Below are positions 1 to 11,811 of a stretch of DNA of 64,000 nucleotides, piece after piece; within the stretch, counting starts at the first letter, position 1; the number at the start of each line of letters is the position of its first letter. A program made the translations under genes and the position numbers. Origin of the DNA: Ctena decussata (Eukaryota > Mollusca > Bivalvia > Lucinida > Lucinidae); NCBI GenBank assembly GCA_963989385.1, contig OZ022502.1:52011454-52075453 (forward strand), in the 5' to 3' direction. The notes below the pieces were generated by a model, which was given only the letters and a program-made list of their open reading frames with translations, ran no database searches and was not told the origin of the DNA.

Positions 1-425
1 GGGATTGAGGGAATGAAAATTTGTCCAAACGATCCAGGTCACATGATGAACATGGCCGCCATACCCATTGATCATATAAAACTTTAATACTTTTTTCTCA
101 AGAACCAATAGACTGATGGCCTTGAAGCTTGGTAAGTCGCACAGAGTACTGGAGTATTACCAATACTGTTCAAATAATGACCTTTGGTTTACCTTGACCT
201 TTTCTGCGGCATGGTCAAATATGGAAAATGGTAGAACATAAGATTTCACGGAAAGTTTTGAAGATTTTGGCCTAAAATGGTATATATGGTGTCTTTATTA
301 GTCATGGTCATTCTTTGACTTTTGACCCAAGACTCATATTTTGACAATTTCAGACATAAGTAAGAGCCACTTGGCCAATTGCTTAGGTGAGTGATTCAGG
401 GCCTGATGGCCTCTTTTTTCTGTGT
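1..425. repeat. Probable dispersed repeat leading into the satellite
   Basis: No coding signal. The stretch carries an ACCTTGACC core near 190 and, at about 390-415, the hairpin-like GGGCC-TGAT-GGCC. By sense and layout it resembles the non-coding end of a bivalve interspersed repeat with a tandem core, but its 5' limit lies outside the window. The family assignment is inference. Confidence 0.35.
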
Positions 426-1480
426 CCTTGACCTCACCCTTTGGGGTCACTGGAAGGAAGTTGTTTATTTGAAAGCTTTTGTAATATACTAAATAAAGAC
501 CAACTACAAAGACATGGCTGCAATGTATTGTTGATATAGGATTCTGTGCATTTTAGCATTTTCGCTTGTTTTTGTGACCTTGACCTTGACCTTGGAGTTT
601 ATTAAAGGAAACTAGCTGTATGTGTATTTGAAAGCTATTGTAATATAGTAGATAACGACTCGCTACAAAGACATTTCTGCAATATATATTGATACAGAAC
701 ATAAAAAAAAAGAGAAAAAATATGCACTTTTAGCATTTTTTCCTTCTCTCTCTGACCTTGACCTTGAGATTGACCTTAGAGGCTACTGAAGAAAAGTTGT
801 TTGTTTGAAAGCTTTTGTAACATATTAAATGTATGCCAACTGCAAAGGCACTGTTGCAGATTATTGTTGATATATGACACAAAATTTTGCTAATATGTGC
901 ATTTTTAGCACTTTTTCTTGCTTTATGACCTTCACCTTGACCTTGGAGTTTCCTACATGAAACAAGCTATATGTGTATTTGAAAGCTATTGTAATGTGTT
1001 AGATAAAGACCAGGTACAAAGACATTGCTGCAATAAATTGTTGATACAGAACACAAAATATGAGAAAAATATGCACTTTTAGTATTTTTCTTGTTTCTGT
1101 GACCTTGACCTTGACCTTGTACTTGGATGCTTCTGGAGAAAAGTTGGTTGTTTGAAAGCTTTTGTTATAATTTAAATAAATTCCAACTAGAAAGACATTG
1201 CTGCAATTTATTGTTCATATAGGACACAAAATGTTTCAAAAAATATGTATTTGTAGCATTTGTTCTTGTTTGTGTGACCTTGACTTTGACTTTGTAGCTT
1301 CCTGAGTAAACCCAACTATATGTGTATTTAAAAGCTTCTGTAATATGTCAGATAATGACCAGGTTCAAAGCCATTGCTGCGATATATGGTTGATACAAAA
1401 TACATAATATGAAAAAATATGCATTTTTAGCAGTTTTTATTGTTTCTGTGACCTTGACCTTGATAAGAGAAACCAACAAA
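426..1480. repeat. 175 bp satellite with alternating A/B monomers
   Basis: The core TGACCTTGACCTT recurs at about 426, 576, 754, 926, 1101, 1275 and 1450, so most steps are 172-178 bases. Between cores the monomers alternate. Type A carries GTTTGAAAGCTTTTGTAA and a GATATAGGACAC-like block. Type B carries TATGTGTATTTGAAAGCT and GATACAGAACA. Three A-B pairs form a dimeric higher-order repeat of about 350 bp. The dinucleotide-rich flanks are degenerate. No protein is encoded. Confidence 0.85.
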
Positions 1481-2205
1481 ATGTCTATAGTTTATAGAAG
1501 ATAAATATATTGTCAAATGATTTTCAAAATTAAGAAACAAATATGATCATAAACTATGACGATTTGACATTACAAGGACTGTACCCCTAAGAACTTGCAT
1601 TTTGCAACGGTACACTTATTGTTGCTATGGTAACGCTTCAGGAAGTATACTTTCCCAGGCATGTTTTTCCAGAAACATATTCACAGAACACTGTTTTGTA
1701 GGAGGACGGTGCACACATATATTGACGAGGCCGCAAGAACTCTGGAAATGTCTTTAAAGCTGTATGAAATTGGAGTTTTGCCGTATATGGAAACCCCCAC
1801 CCTCTTTGCTTGAGCCTGATGACAACAGAGGTGTTCCAAATGCTTTTTTTAATTTCTTTTTTAAAGTTAGTGGGAACAAGTTATTTGCAGGTGGAAAGAA
1901 ATTAGAGCTTGTCATGCATTTGAAAATAAATATATTTGTTGAAAAATTGCCCATTTAAGGACATTTTTTAGCACATTTTTTCCCAAAATGTTTAGATGTT
2001 GTTGCCATGGCAACGGGCATGCTTTGGAATGAAACTGATGTTGTTTTCTCTTTTTTGTGTCACAATAAGTAATATCGGCAAGTTTGAGCAAAATCGGTGA
2101 CTATGCGTGCCACGGCCCTATGTAAAAATTTAAGTCATTACAGAGAATGGCTCTTAATACCTGTTATACATTTCACTCAAGAATAAAAATATCCCTAACT
2201 TTTTT
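1481..2205. other. Non-coding stretch with two palindromic X-box-like sites
   Basis: No convincing gene. The short ORFs at 1754-1958 on both strands have no recognisable domain. The only marked signals are GTTGCTATGGTAAC (1621-1634) and GTTGCCATGGCAAC (2001-2014), both matching the palindromic X-box bound by RFX factors. Confidence 0.5.
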
Positions 2206-2209
2206 GCCA

Positions 2210-2210
2210 C

Positions 2211-2241
<31 letters not shown>
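2210..2241. repeat. (AT)n microsatellite
   Basis: About 30 bases of uninterrupted TA dinucleotides just upstream of the 47 bp minisatellite. Confidence 0.9.
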
Positions 2242-2245
<4 letters not shown>

Positions 2246-4300
2246 AGTAATAGAAAGGTGTTACCCCGGCAGCCCGAATATATATATATTCGATTACTAA
2301 CCAGGTGTTCCTCGAGCTACTCGAAGATATATATCTTCTAATAATAACCACGTGTTCCATGGCTACTCAAAGATGTATATCTTCTAGTAATAACCAGGTA
2401 TTCCCCGGGCTACTCAAAGTTATATATCTTCTAAGAATAACCAGATGTTCTATGGACTACTCAAGTTTTAAAACATCTTCCAGTAATAACCAGAGGTTCC
2501 CCGGGCTATTCAAAGAAATGTATTTTCTAGTATTAATCATGTGTTCAGTGGGCTACTCAAGGATATATATCTTCTGGTAATAACCAAGTGTTCCTCGGGC
2601 TACTCGAAGATATATATCTTCTGGTAAAAACCAGTTGTTTCCCGGGCTACTCAAAGATATATATCTTCTAGTAATAACGAGATGTTCCCCGGGCTACTCA
2701 AAGATATATATCTTCTTGTAATAACCAGGTGTTCCCCGGGCTACTCAAAGATGTATATCTTCTAGTAATAAGCAGGTGATCCCCGGGCTACTCAAAGATA
2801 TATATATCTTCTAGTAATAACCAGGTGTTCCCCGGGCTACTCAAAGATATATGTCTTCTAGTAATAACCAGGTGTTCCCCGGGCTACTCAAAGATATATA
2901 TCTTCTAGTAATAACCAGGTGTTCCCCGAGCTACTCGAAGATATATATCTTCTAGTAATAATCAGGTGTTCCCCGGGCTACTCAAAGATATATATCTTCT
3001 AGTAATAACCAGGCGTTCCATGGGCTACTCAAAGATATATGTCTTCTAGTAATAACCAGGTATTCCCGGGCTGCTCAAAGATAAATATCTTCTAGTTATA
3101 ACCAAGTATTCCCCGGGCTACTCTAAGATATATATATATATATATATTCTAGTTAATAACCAGGTGTTCCCCGGGCTACTCAAAGATATATATCTTCTAG
3201 TAATAACCAGGTGTTCCCCGGGCTACTTAAATATATATATCTTCTAGTAATACCAGGTGTTCCTCGGGCTACTCAAAGATATATATCTTCTAGTAATAAC
3301 CAGGTGTTCCCCGGGCTACTCAAAGATATAATCTTCTAGTAATAACCAGGTGTTCCCCGGGCTACTCAAAGATATAATCTTCCAGTAATGGCCAGGTGTC
3401 CGATTTGCTACTAAAAGATATTATCTTTTAGTAATAACCAGTTGTATCCCAGGCTACTTCCAATATATATATCTTAATAATAATCAAGTGTTCCATTGGC
3501 TACTCAAAGATATATATCTTCCAGTAATAATCAAGTGTTTCCCGAGCTACTCAAAGATAAATATCTTCGAGTAATAACCAGTTGTATCCTGGTTACTCAA
3601 AGATATATATCTCTTCATAAAAATCAGATGTTCCATGGGCTACACAAAGATAAAAATCTTCAAGTAATAACCAGGTGTTCCATGGACTACTCAAAGATAT
3701 TATCTTTTAGTAATAACAAGCTGTATCCAGGGTACTAACAAGATATATATCTCCTAATAATAATCAGGTGTTCCATGGGCTACTCAAAGATATATATCTT
3801 CTAGTAATATTCAGGTGTTTCCCGAGCTATTAAAAGATAAATATATTCTAGTAATAACCAGGTGTTTCCCAGGTTACTCAAAGATAAATATCTTCTAGTA
3901 ATAATCAGGCGTTCCCCGGGCTACTCAAAGATAAATATCTTCTAGTAATAACCAGGTGTTTCTAGGGTTACTCAAAGATTAATATCTTCTAGTTAGTTAT
4001 AACCAGGCGTTTCAGATTACTCAAATATATTTATCTTAGAGTAATCGTCAGGTGTTCTATGGGCTACTCAAATTATTTACCTCTTCGAAAAAAAATTAGG
4101 TGCCCCTTGGGCCACTCACAGATATATATTTTCTAGTGATAACCAGATGTTCATGGACCAATCAAAGAACTATATCTTCTGGTTATAACCATGTGTTCAA
4201 TTGGCTACCCAAAGAATTATATCTTCTAGTAATAACAAGGCGCCCCATGGGCTACTTGTCGAGTAACAACAAGGTCTTCTTCGGGCTTCTCTGGGATATA
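2240..4300. repeat. 47 bp minisatellite, array 1 (about 43 copies)
   Basis: The unit reads roughly CAGGTGTTCCCCGGGCTACT followed by CAAAGATATATATCTTCTAG and TAATAAC, 47 bases. Central copies (2640-3400) are nearly identical, and both edges are degenerate. The unit contains the palindromic core GAAGATATATATCTTC. ORFs across the array only translate the repeat and break when a unit is not 47 bases, so no protein is called. Confidence 0.95.
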
Positions 4301-4430
4301 TACATGTATGTACCAATGTTAAACAAATTGCATCATCAAAAATATCTCAGTTTTGGCAACAATTAGTATTTTACAACGATCAAAAAAGCAAAAAAAAACT
4401 CATTTTTTTTTATTTTTTTTTTTTTTTCGC
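4301..4430. repeat. Array-flanking tail shared with 47828-47930
   Basis: The segment from CCAATGTTAAACAAATTGCATCATC through the A- and T-rich end matches 47828-47930 in order (ATCTCAGTTT, AGTATTTTACAA, AAAAGCAA). The two 47 bp arrays therefore sit in related, duplicated contexts. Confidence 0.7.
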
Positions 4431-5100
4431 ATTCACAACGCCACTTGGTAATGTAAGAGCAAATTAAAATGAATTAAGGCCGATATTCTTGTCAACATTC
4501 AAGAGCAACTTTGCTACACGTGCACATCAAAAGCTTATGCATGTAGGTCAAACTGGGATGCAGTTCGGAACAATTATATATACATGTATATAACTTCAAA
4601 ATGTAGTCTCTGGATGTCACAGACCCTATATGAGGTTGCCCAGTAATGGCTGGATTAGGATAGCTGTTCGAGTCAGGGGCTAGCATGTTCAACTTCAGGG
4701 CAAAGTTGGGTAGGTGTATAAATTCCTAGGTTTTCGAATCAAGGACAAACTACCCTATGTCCTTTTTATTTACAGTTTTCCCTCTAAGGAAGTGTGACCA
4801 ACCGTAAGCAGAGGCTTCCATTGGATTTGAACTTGTTCGCTGTGTTCATTGTGAGTCCACAGTGTATTGCAGTGATAACTGACAGAAAAAAGACACTGGG
4901 TTCCACTGCTTTGCCTGTTCAGTGGTTGTCCAACGTTCTGGCTGGAAGTGACATTTGTATATAGGCAGTATTTTATCACCGTGTGTGTAGTATGTTTGAC
5001 AGTTTTAGTGTCACAACTTTTTATTCTTATAAACACTTAACTGCGTAGTGTGGACGCAGATGCTGCTATCTAAAGAAGGGAAATACTGAAAAAGTAGAAA
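4431..5100. other. No recognisable feature
   Basis: ORFs of 66 and 88 codons on the minus strand show no domain, signal peptide or splice context. Nothing else stands out by eye. Confidence 0.5.
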
Positions 5101-6290
5101 GAAGATAATAAAATGCTAACGGTCAAACGTCCCCTGGCGTATGGACATGTCAGTAATTGGGATATTTGATTTTTGAAGGGAGTCACGGCTACAAGTTGAG
5201 TGATGATCACAGACCACATTCTGACGTAAATCATCTGATCATATGATCAAATTTGATACAGCTGCTGAATTAAGTTTCCAGTCAGTTACATGCAAATCGT
5301 CCTGATAAAATCTAGTCACTGTCCAATGGCGATTAAAACATCCTGAATTTTAAATGATCAAAATCAGTTGAAAACAGAAGGAGTTGCGACCAAAAGATTT
5401 GACCGAGTTATAAAGGGTTGCAGCTCTGGCAGATGGTTTAAATAAACATGATCAACGTCAAATTGTGATAAAAATACCCTGAAGGTTTCAGAAAAATCGG
5501 TTAAAAAACTGAAGAGGGAGTTGCAGCCACAAGAGCCGAACAGATTTACAAAAGGCCGTAACTCTAGAAGAAAGCACCCGATTAAAACCCTAATGAACGA
5601 AAAACGGTGATATCAAATTCCTGGAAGTCTGATAAAAATCGATTGAAAACTGAAGGAGGAGTTGCGGCCACAAGATTTAACCAGACTTACAAAGTGTCGT
5701 AGCTCTGATAGAAAGGGTCAGATCATGACCTTAATGAAATATGATCAACTTCATATAGAGATAACAGTATTATGAAAGGTGGAGAAAATCGGTTGAAAGC
5801 TAAAGGAGGAATTTCAGCCACAGGATTTGACCAACCTTGAAAAAGGATAGTAATTTTGGCAGAAAATATTCGATCAGGAACCCAGTAAAATATGATCAGT
5901 GTCAAATGCTAATAACAGTATCCTAAAAGTTTGATAAAAATTGACTGAAAAATAAAGGAGGAGTTTCGGCCACAAGATTGACCGGATTTACAATGGGCCG
6001 TAATTATAGCAGATAAAACCAGATCTTGGCACTGATAGAATACGATCAACGTCAAATGATGATAACAATATCCTGAAAGTTTGATGAAAATCGGTTGAAA
6101 AGTGAAGGATTTGCGGTGACACAATTTTGTCCTTGCAGATAAAGGCCCATAACCCGATATACGTAACTTGATCTAGACATGTCGTGATAGCGAAATTCTA
6201 AAGTTTCGTGGAAACCCGATGACAAATCCGCACAGACGGACGGACAGACGGAACCCATTTCTATAAAACCTTTCAACTATGTCCGGGGGG
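5100..6290. repeat. Interspersed repeat with a 150 bp tandem core (copy 1)
   Basis: A leader (5103-5330) is followed by tandem units marked by GAAGGAGGAGTTGCGGCC at about 5378, 5512, 5652, 5801, 5953 and 6104, so spacing is 134-152 bases. It ends near 6230 in CGGACGGACAGACGG and a G-rich run. The leader is repeated at 45943-46215. This layout of a unique leader, a tandem 150 bp core and a short tail is known from pearl/HINE-type elements in bivalves. That assignment is inference. Confidence 0.7.
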
Positions 6291-6953
6291 GGGCGGAGCG
6301 GGGCGGGGGAGAAAACAACATTTGAGTATGGTTGATCTGCCTGTACAAGAGGATCTACGAGAGTTACACTTAATATTGTAGACCTTGCACGTTGCAAGAT
6401 ATTTCACGATCGATCTTGCGTTTACTGGGGGAATGCCGTAATGTCGAAATGACGCTCCGGCGTTGATATGTCGTGTACACGGTGTTTACCTAGTGGGATG
6501 TATTTGAGCACACAACAAATTCCGCATTATACTTGTCTGACGCAACGTCTACCTTAGTAAAATAGAGGTTTCCAGTTGAAGAGATGTTCTCAGTTAATCT
6601 GGGCCAGTCGGACGAAAATGACATATATAAAACCGTGCCATTGTTTTTAAGAATGTAAAATGTTTTGACATACTTCCTTCAGGAAAAAAATTGTTCCTGT
6701 GGAACGCCGCTACATCAATAAATGATGTCATTTTTTTTCAAAACATGGGCTTATTGACGTTGTAGTGTAGGTTCTACGTCAGTTTTCTTCGCAAAACTCA
6801 TTTTTCCGACACTTTTAAAACGTAGAAGGATACATGTATATCTAATTTTTAATTATGGAACTAGGTTCTGAACAGTGGAAAATCAATCTCAGCCATGCCG
6901 AATTCATATCCATGCAACGGCAATGCTGTGACATTTACAAAACATAGCCTTAT
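6291..6953. other. No recognisable feature
   Basis: Starts in a G-rich tract (to about 6310). No open frame, repeat or splice-framed exon was recognised before the foldback element that begins at 6954. Confidence 0.5.
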
Positions 6954-7936
6954 CACAGTGTATAAGCGGACAGTCACCAAATCGGAAGCGACAACTGACT
7001 GTACACCCGAAAATCATTAGTGCGACATAAACAACCTGTGAGGTGAAACGGTCAAAAGCAGGTAAGTCCTTATCGAATTTGTTCTTTTAGATGCGGTTGT
7101 CGACATCTGGGAGAAAATTAGATGTACTTCACCTGTAGCATTGTCAGTTTGACATATCACCACCCAATCTCTGTGTAAAAATCAAGTTTTCCTGCTTAAT
7201 CACTAGTTTTGCTGTATTTTCTGTCGATCGACACGGACAATCGGGGTTAAAAAGAATAGAATTATGGCATCATTTCTGTTAAAACCAACATAAAATAATC
7301 GCTACATCTTTATCCGGTGATATCCAATAGCTGAATCCATCGAAACATTACTGTAAACAAATATATTGCCTCCTGAATCGCACACGTTCGTCTCATTCGA
7401 CTGTCCGACTAGCGACACCTGTACCTAATCATTAGCGACATATCGAGAAAAAAACTGCCCGACCAGTTGTGATTGTATTTTCACATTCATGACGATCATT
7501 TTCAACAAATGCTTGAAAAAGGTAATAAAAATATCGTTTTGGGTGCTTTCACTGAGATCATCATTTGGGGAGAAGGCAATCAAGCATTTCTTGATAAAAA
7601 ATGATCATATGGCTAAATTTTTCTCTGTCAACATTTCAATCAATATTGTGACCTAGCCGCGTACCGCTTTTGTGATGCGCTACTGGTTTTCAGAAATTCG
7701 CAGTTTTCGTCTTCCGGTACCGTTTAAGCAACCATCAATGCAATAAAAACAAAGAAAGCTCCATGTAAACCTAAACCACCCCTTACCTGTAAAAATACAT
7801 TTTGACCTTAATTATTAGTCGATCATTTTACTAAGCGAATTCTGTGTCTGTGAAGACAAACTCAGTGCTATGTCTCAGAAAATCGATGGTCATTGGTAAA
7901 CAAATACAAGTTCGCAAAAAGTAATAAAAATGCAGC

Positions 7937-7967
<31 letters not shown>

Positions 7968-9531
7968 ATACACACACACACAAAAAATGAAATAAAATAA
8001 AAATAATACACGTTATTTAATGATGCCTGCATTAGCATTCAAGCATTTGAAGAAATTCAGTAGTATTTAAGCAGCGTTGTATTGAATTGCAAATTCTACA
8101 AAGTTCATGACGTTGTAGGTGTACACCAGGGCCCTGTACTCGGATCTATACCTTTCCTGTATTTGTAAGGAAACCCGGATCTTTTCGGTCCTGGGTAGTT
8201 TCGGTCTGATTGGGTGATTTTGTTAGTGTAAAGCTAAATGGTAGGTTTAGGGTAGGGCAGGGCGAGGTTGGTGGGGTAGAAATGGGGAATGTTGTTTCTT
8301 TGTTTGGGTTTGCGGTCCGGTGCACAGTTAAGGTCATGACGAGCCAGTTAACTGTTCATATACAAGTTAAGACCATCTAAGCAAGTGAAACGAATAACAG
8401 GTAAGTTCTCCTCCGACAGTAAATGACTAGTACCGTTGGTTATAACCGCACACATTCAGGTATATTTCTGTGGGCACGTTAAGCTGTTTCCCAAGAGTAT
8501 GGGAATTAGGAAAGACAGAAAGGGTAGACACGAAATAAAAAATAAAACACACACAAAACACACACAAAAAACTAAAACAACCCCCACATTACGCACCTGA
8601 TGCAAGCACACGTCCTCGTCCTACATTGTAATTTAGGTCAGGGAGAGCAAAGAGGATGCAGAAGGGTAGTATAGAGTATCAATGTAGATCTAGGTGACAA
8701 TATTGTGCCGTTTACAAAATATGTTTTCATATCTTTTAAGCTGCTATAGTCTGACCATTGTAATTAGTTTCGCCTGTTGGAAAACACATTCAAATAACAT
8801 TTTCTGTACACAGAAACACTCTCAGTATTTTCAATTTATTTCGAATCTTACGAATAAATCATTGAGCCTTTCATGCCTATGGTAGATATAAACAGCATGT
8901 ATACTGGACTTCTGAAAACAAACTCAATCCAGTAGAAGTTCTTACCCTCCTTTGTCGTTATATTTCGGTAAAGAATACATAAGTAAAAATATTTACAAAC
9001 ACATTTTCTGCTCAATTAGACTTACAAGAAAATCGTCGCTAGTCGTTCAACACCATTTTTTTGTTTTTGTCACTAGTCGGACAGTCGAATGAGACGAACG
9101 TGTGCGATTCAGGAGGCAATATATTTGTTTACAGTAATGTTTCGATGGGACCAGCTATTGGATATCACAGGATAAAGATGTAGCGATGATTTTATGTTGG
9201 TTTTAACAGAAATGATGCCATACTTCTAGTCTTTTTAACCCCGATTGTCCGTGTCGATCGACAGAAAATAAAGCAAAACTGGTGATTAAGCAGGAAAACT
9301 TGATTTTTACACAGAGATTGGGTGGTGATATGTCAAACTGACAATGCTACAGGTGAAGTACACCCGATTCTCTCCCCGATGTCGAAAACCGCATCTAAAA
9401 GAACAAATTCGATAAGGACTTACATGCTTTTGACGGTTTCACCTCACAAGTTGTTTATGTCGCACTAATGATTTTCGGGTGTACAGTCAATTGTCGCTTC
9501 CGATTTGGTGACTGTCCGCTTCTACACTGTG
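6954..9531. mobile_element. 2.58 kb foldback element with 463 bp inverted arms
   Basis: Arms 6954-7416 and 9069-9531 are near-identical reverse complements of exactly equal length. The outer ends read CACAGTGTATAAGCGGACAG on the left and, reversed, CACAGTGTAGAAGCGGACAG on the right. The 1.65 kb interior has no transposase-like ORF and holds a poly-C/(CA)n tract at about 7937-7984. It is therefore a non-autonomous DNA element or inverted duplication. The immediate flanks (CTTAT left, TAAAA right) do not form an obvious target-site duplication. The CACAGTG end resembles Transib/RAG-type termini, but family placement is unproven. Confidence 0.8.
7937..7984. repeat. Poly-C and (CA)n microsatellite
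   Basis: A run of about 20 C followed by CA repeats with one interruption, inside the foldback element interior. Confidence 0.9.
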
Positions 9532-10585
9532 TAAAAGGGATTTAAACTCACAATACAACTTTGTCAAATGGGAAGCAATCATGAAGTCACAAAGTTGTTG
9601 CCCTTTGTAAATATGGCGGATAAATATCGACGTGGATACTAACACCTTAAAATTATTCAGAAATAATTTTGACGATCATGTCGGCCTTTCCGACCTGTAT
9701 AGGTAAATAATTTCAAAGGCTTACATTGTATTCGAAATATCGCCCACATGTTGCCGTAAAAATTGTCAAATGGTGGTGTAAATATATGATCTGAGTCTGC
9801 GCTGGGGCACAACCACTTTGTTCTTGTGTCGCGGCTCATATTTCGTTTTCCATTCCAGCCCATATGTGTGACCGGCTGAATAATCAATACGTCATGATGT
9901 TATCATATGAAAATGGTGAAAGTTAAAGTGAGAAAATGAGTGCTCTCAGTTTCTAGGGCTCAGAGTAGATATACACATTTTATCACGAAACATAATTGTT
10001 AAATCGGTTGTCGCAAGGATTTGTGTTTAGACCATTTGTAGACCTAAGGATATAAGTCAGTCTTTGAATCGACTGCCCAATTAATTTAGAGAAATTGCAG
10101 TATGCTTTTCTCTGGTTTCGTCACCAGACATTGTCAGGGTCACTGATGAGGTTTTATTAGCCGAAACTACGTAGCCTGGCCCATGTTCCTTCTTCTGAAT
10201 GTGTTCTCTGCTGTTGAAGGAACTCTTTAAGATTTTAATCTTAATAGTAATGGTCGTCTAATAGCAGAGTCGCTTCTCACGAAAGTATACCCATTTAAGT
10301 TTAATGCAAGACATTGCTATGACTTGTTCAACATAAGTTGTCGAAGAATAGTTGAAGTATCATGAAATTGTCCAAAGGCTGTCAAACTTACGGTATATGT
10401 CTGTGCGACCTCCCGACTGTTCTTTTTTTTAAAACGTACAGTCCGAATTAAGGCAAAAGGAATGGATCGCTGTTTTAAATGTAAATGCCGATGCAAAATC
10501 CAAACAAAAGTCCAATGGAAGAAGAAAGCTCAGAACACGATATTTTTATAGCATCGCTCTGAAAAAGAAGGCTATATAATAGTAA
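9532..10585. other. No recognisable feature
   Basis: Only short ORFs without domains. Nothing repetitive was recognised before the (GT)n tract. Confidence 0.5.
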
Positions 10586-10586
10586 A

Positions 10587-10587
<1 letters not shown>

Positions 10588-10640
<53 letters not shown>
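10588..10640. repeat. (GT)n microsatellite
   Basis: About 50 bases of uninterrupted TG dinucleotides. Confidence 0.95.
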
Positions 10641-10643
<3 letters not shown>

Positions 10644-11710
10644 ATATATGTCAGAGTTTTCTCAAAAACTAAAAAGCTAGAATCTTGAAACTAAGTAAAC
10701 ATATGAACCATATATCGTGGGATTGAGAATCGGGCTCATGGCTCATATTTTCCCCTCTATATATCCATTTATCCGCCTTTTATAGGTACATTTGTGTCAC
10801 AGTTTTCTCAGGGACTAAGCAAGCCAGAATATTCAAACCTGGTATGCATATGGAGAATGGGTGATTGTTTCATGGGCTTGAGACTCAGGCTCAATGCTTA
10901 AATTTTTCTATATTTTATCCAATTTTCTTTCTTTTCTTAATTCTCATGTTATCATTTAAAATTAGCGCCAGAGTGTTCTCAGGTAATATCAATGCTAAAA
11001 TCTTCAAACAAAGTGTAATTTGGACACTGATTTGTTGTATCGTCTTACTGCTCTCATTCTTTCCTACATACGTCTGTTTTCTGTCTTTTCAAGATAGACA
11101 TGTCACCTTTTTCTGAGGAACTGTGCAAGCTAGAATCTTTAAGCTTATTGTACATCTGGAGAATGAATAGGTTCAATGAATTGATACTCGGGCTCACTGC
11201 TCCTTTTCTTCCGTTATTTATCCTTTTTTTACTTTCTTATCCTGTTTCATTCATTGATGAGTCTCGACGCGACAAAACCAACAATGTGGTTGTGCGCCCA
11301 GCGCAGACTCAGATCAGCCTGGACATCAGCCCATTTTGACTAGACTATTCGTTCAGTGCTCAAAGGCTAGCTAAGGATCTAAGCTACCGCCATGCGGTCA
11401 GCGAAGATTCTGATCAGACTGGGCGGATGCCCAGGATGAACTGAGTCTGCGCTGGGCGCACAGCCACAATGTTGGTTTTGTCGTGTCGCGGCTCAATTTT
11501 TTATTTTTTGTGTGTGTCACAGATACATGTAGCTAAGAAACCATTCAAGCTAGGATCTTTAAACTTGTTATACATAAGGACAACAACTTGTTGTACTGTG
11601 GATATAAGAATTCGACTCATTGAATATATTCTTCCTTTTATTTATCTACTAGTAAATTTGTGTCACAGTGTTCTCAGCAACTGTTTAAGATAGACAATTC
11701 ACATTAAGCA
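10641..11710. repeat. Interspersed repeat with 150 bp tandem units, split by a MITE
   Basis: Units marked by GTCACAGTTTTCTCAG, a CAAGCTAGAATCTTNAAAC block and a GAGACTCGGGCTCA block start at about 10648, 10796, 10968 and 11100. After a MITE insertion at 11258-11495 they continue at 11516 and 11651. Spacing is near 150 bases. With its flanking (GT)n this again resembles tandem-core elements of bivalves. Short ORFs here are chance translations of the repeat. Confidence 0.75.
11258..11495. mobile_element. Family A palindromic MITE
   Basis: Runs from TGAGTCTCGACGCGAC to GTCGTGTCGCGGCTCA. The interior is palindromic around GCTAGCTAAGGATCTAAGC, with arms containing CAGACTCAGATCAGCCTGG. Inserted inside the 150 bp tandem repeat, so it is younger than that repeat. 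Confidence 0.9.
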
Positions 11711-11811
11711 GGATTATTACTATTATTTATTCTTTATGCAGCCAGTTTCCTTTCTTTTCATATTTAGAATCTTAAAAACTTGTGTTACAATTTTCAGTTT
11801 ACAACTATCCA

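Noticed and set aside
2305..4366. ORFs over the 47 bp array giving repetitive Ser/Asn/Tyr-rich peptides
   Set aside because: They translate the minisatellite, end whenever a unit length changes, and have no splice or start context.
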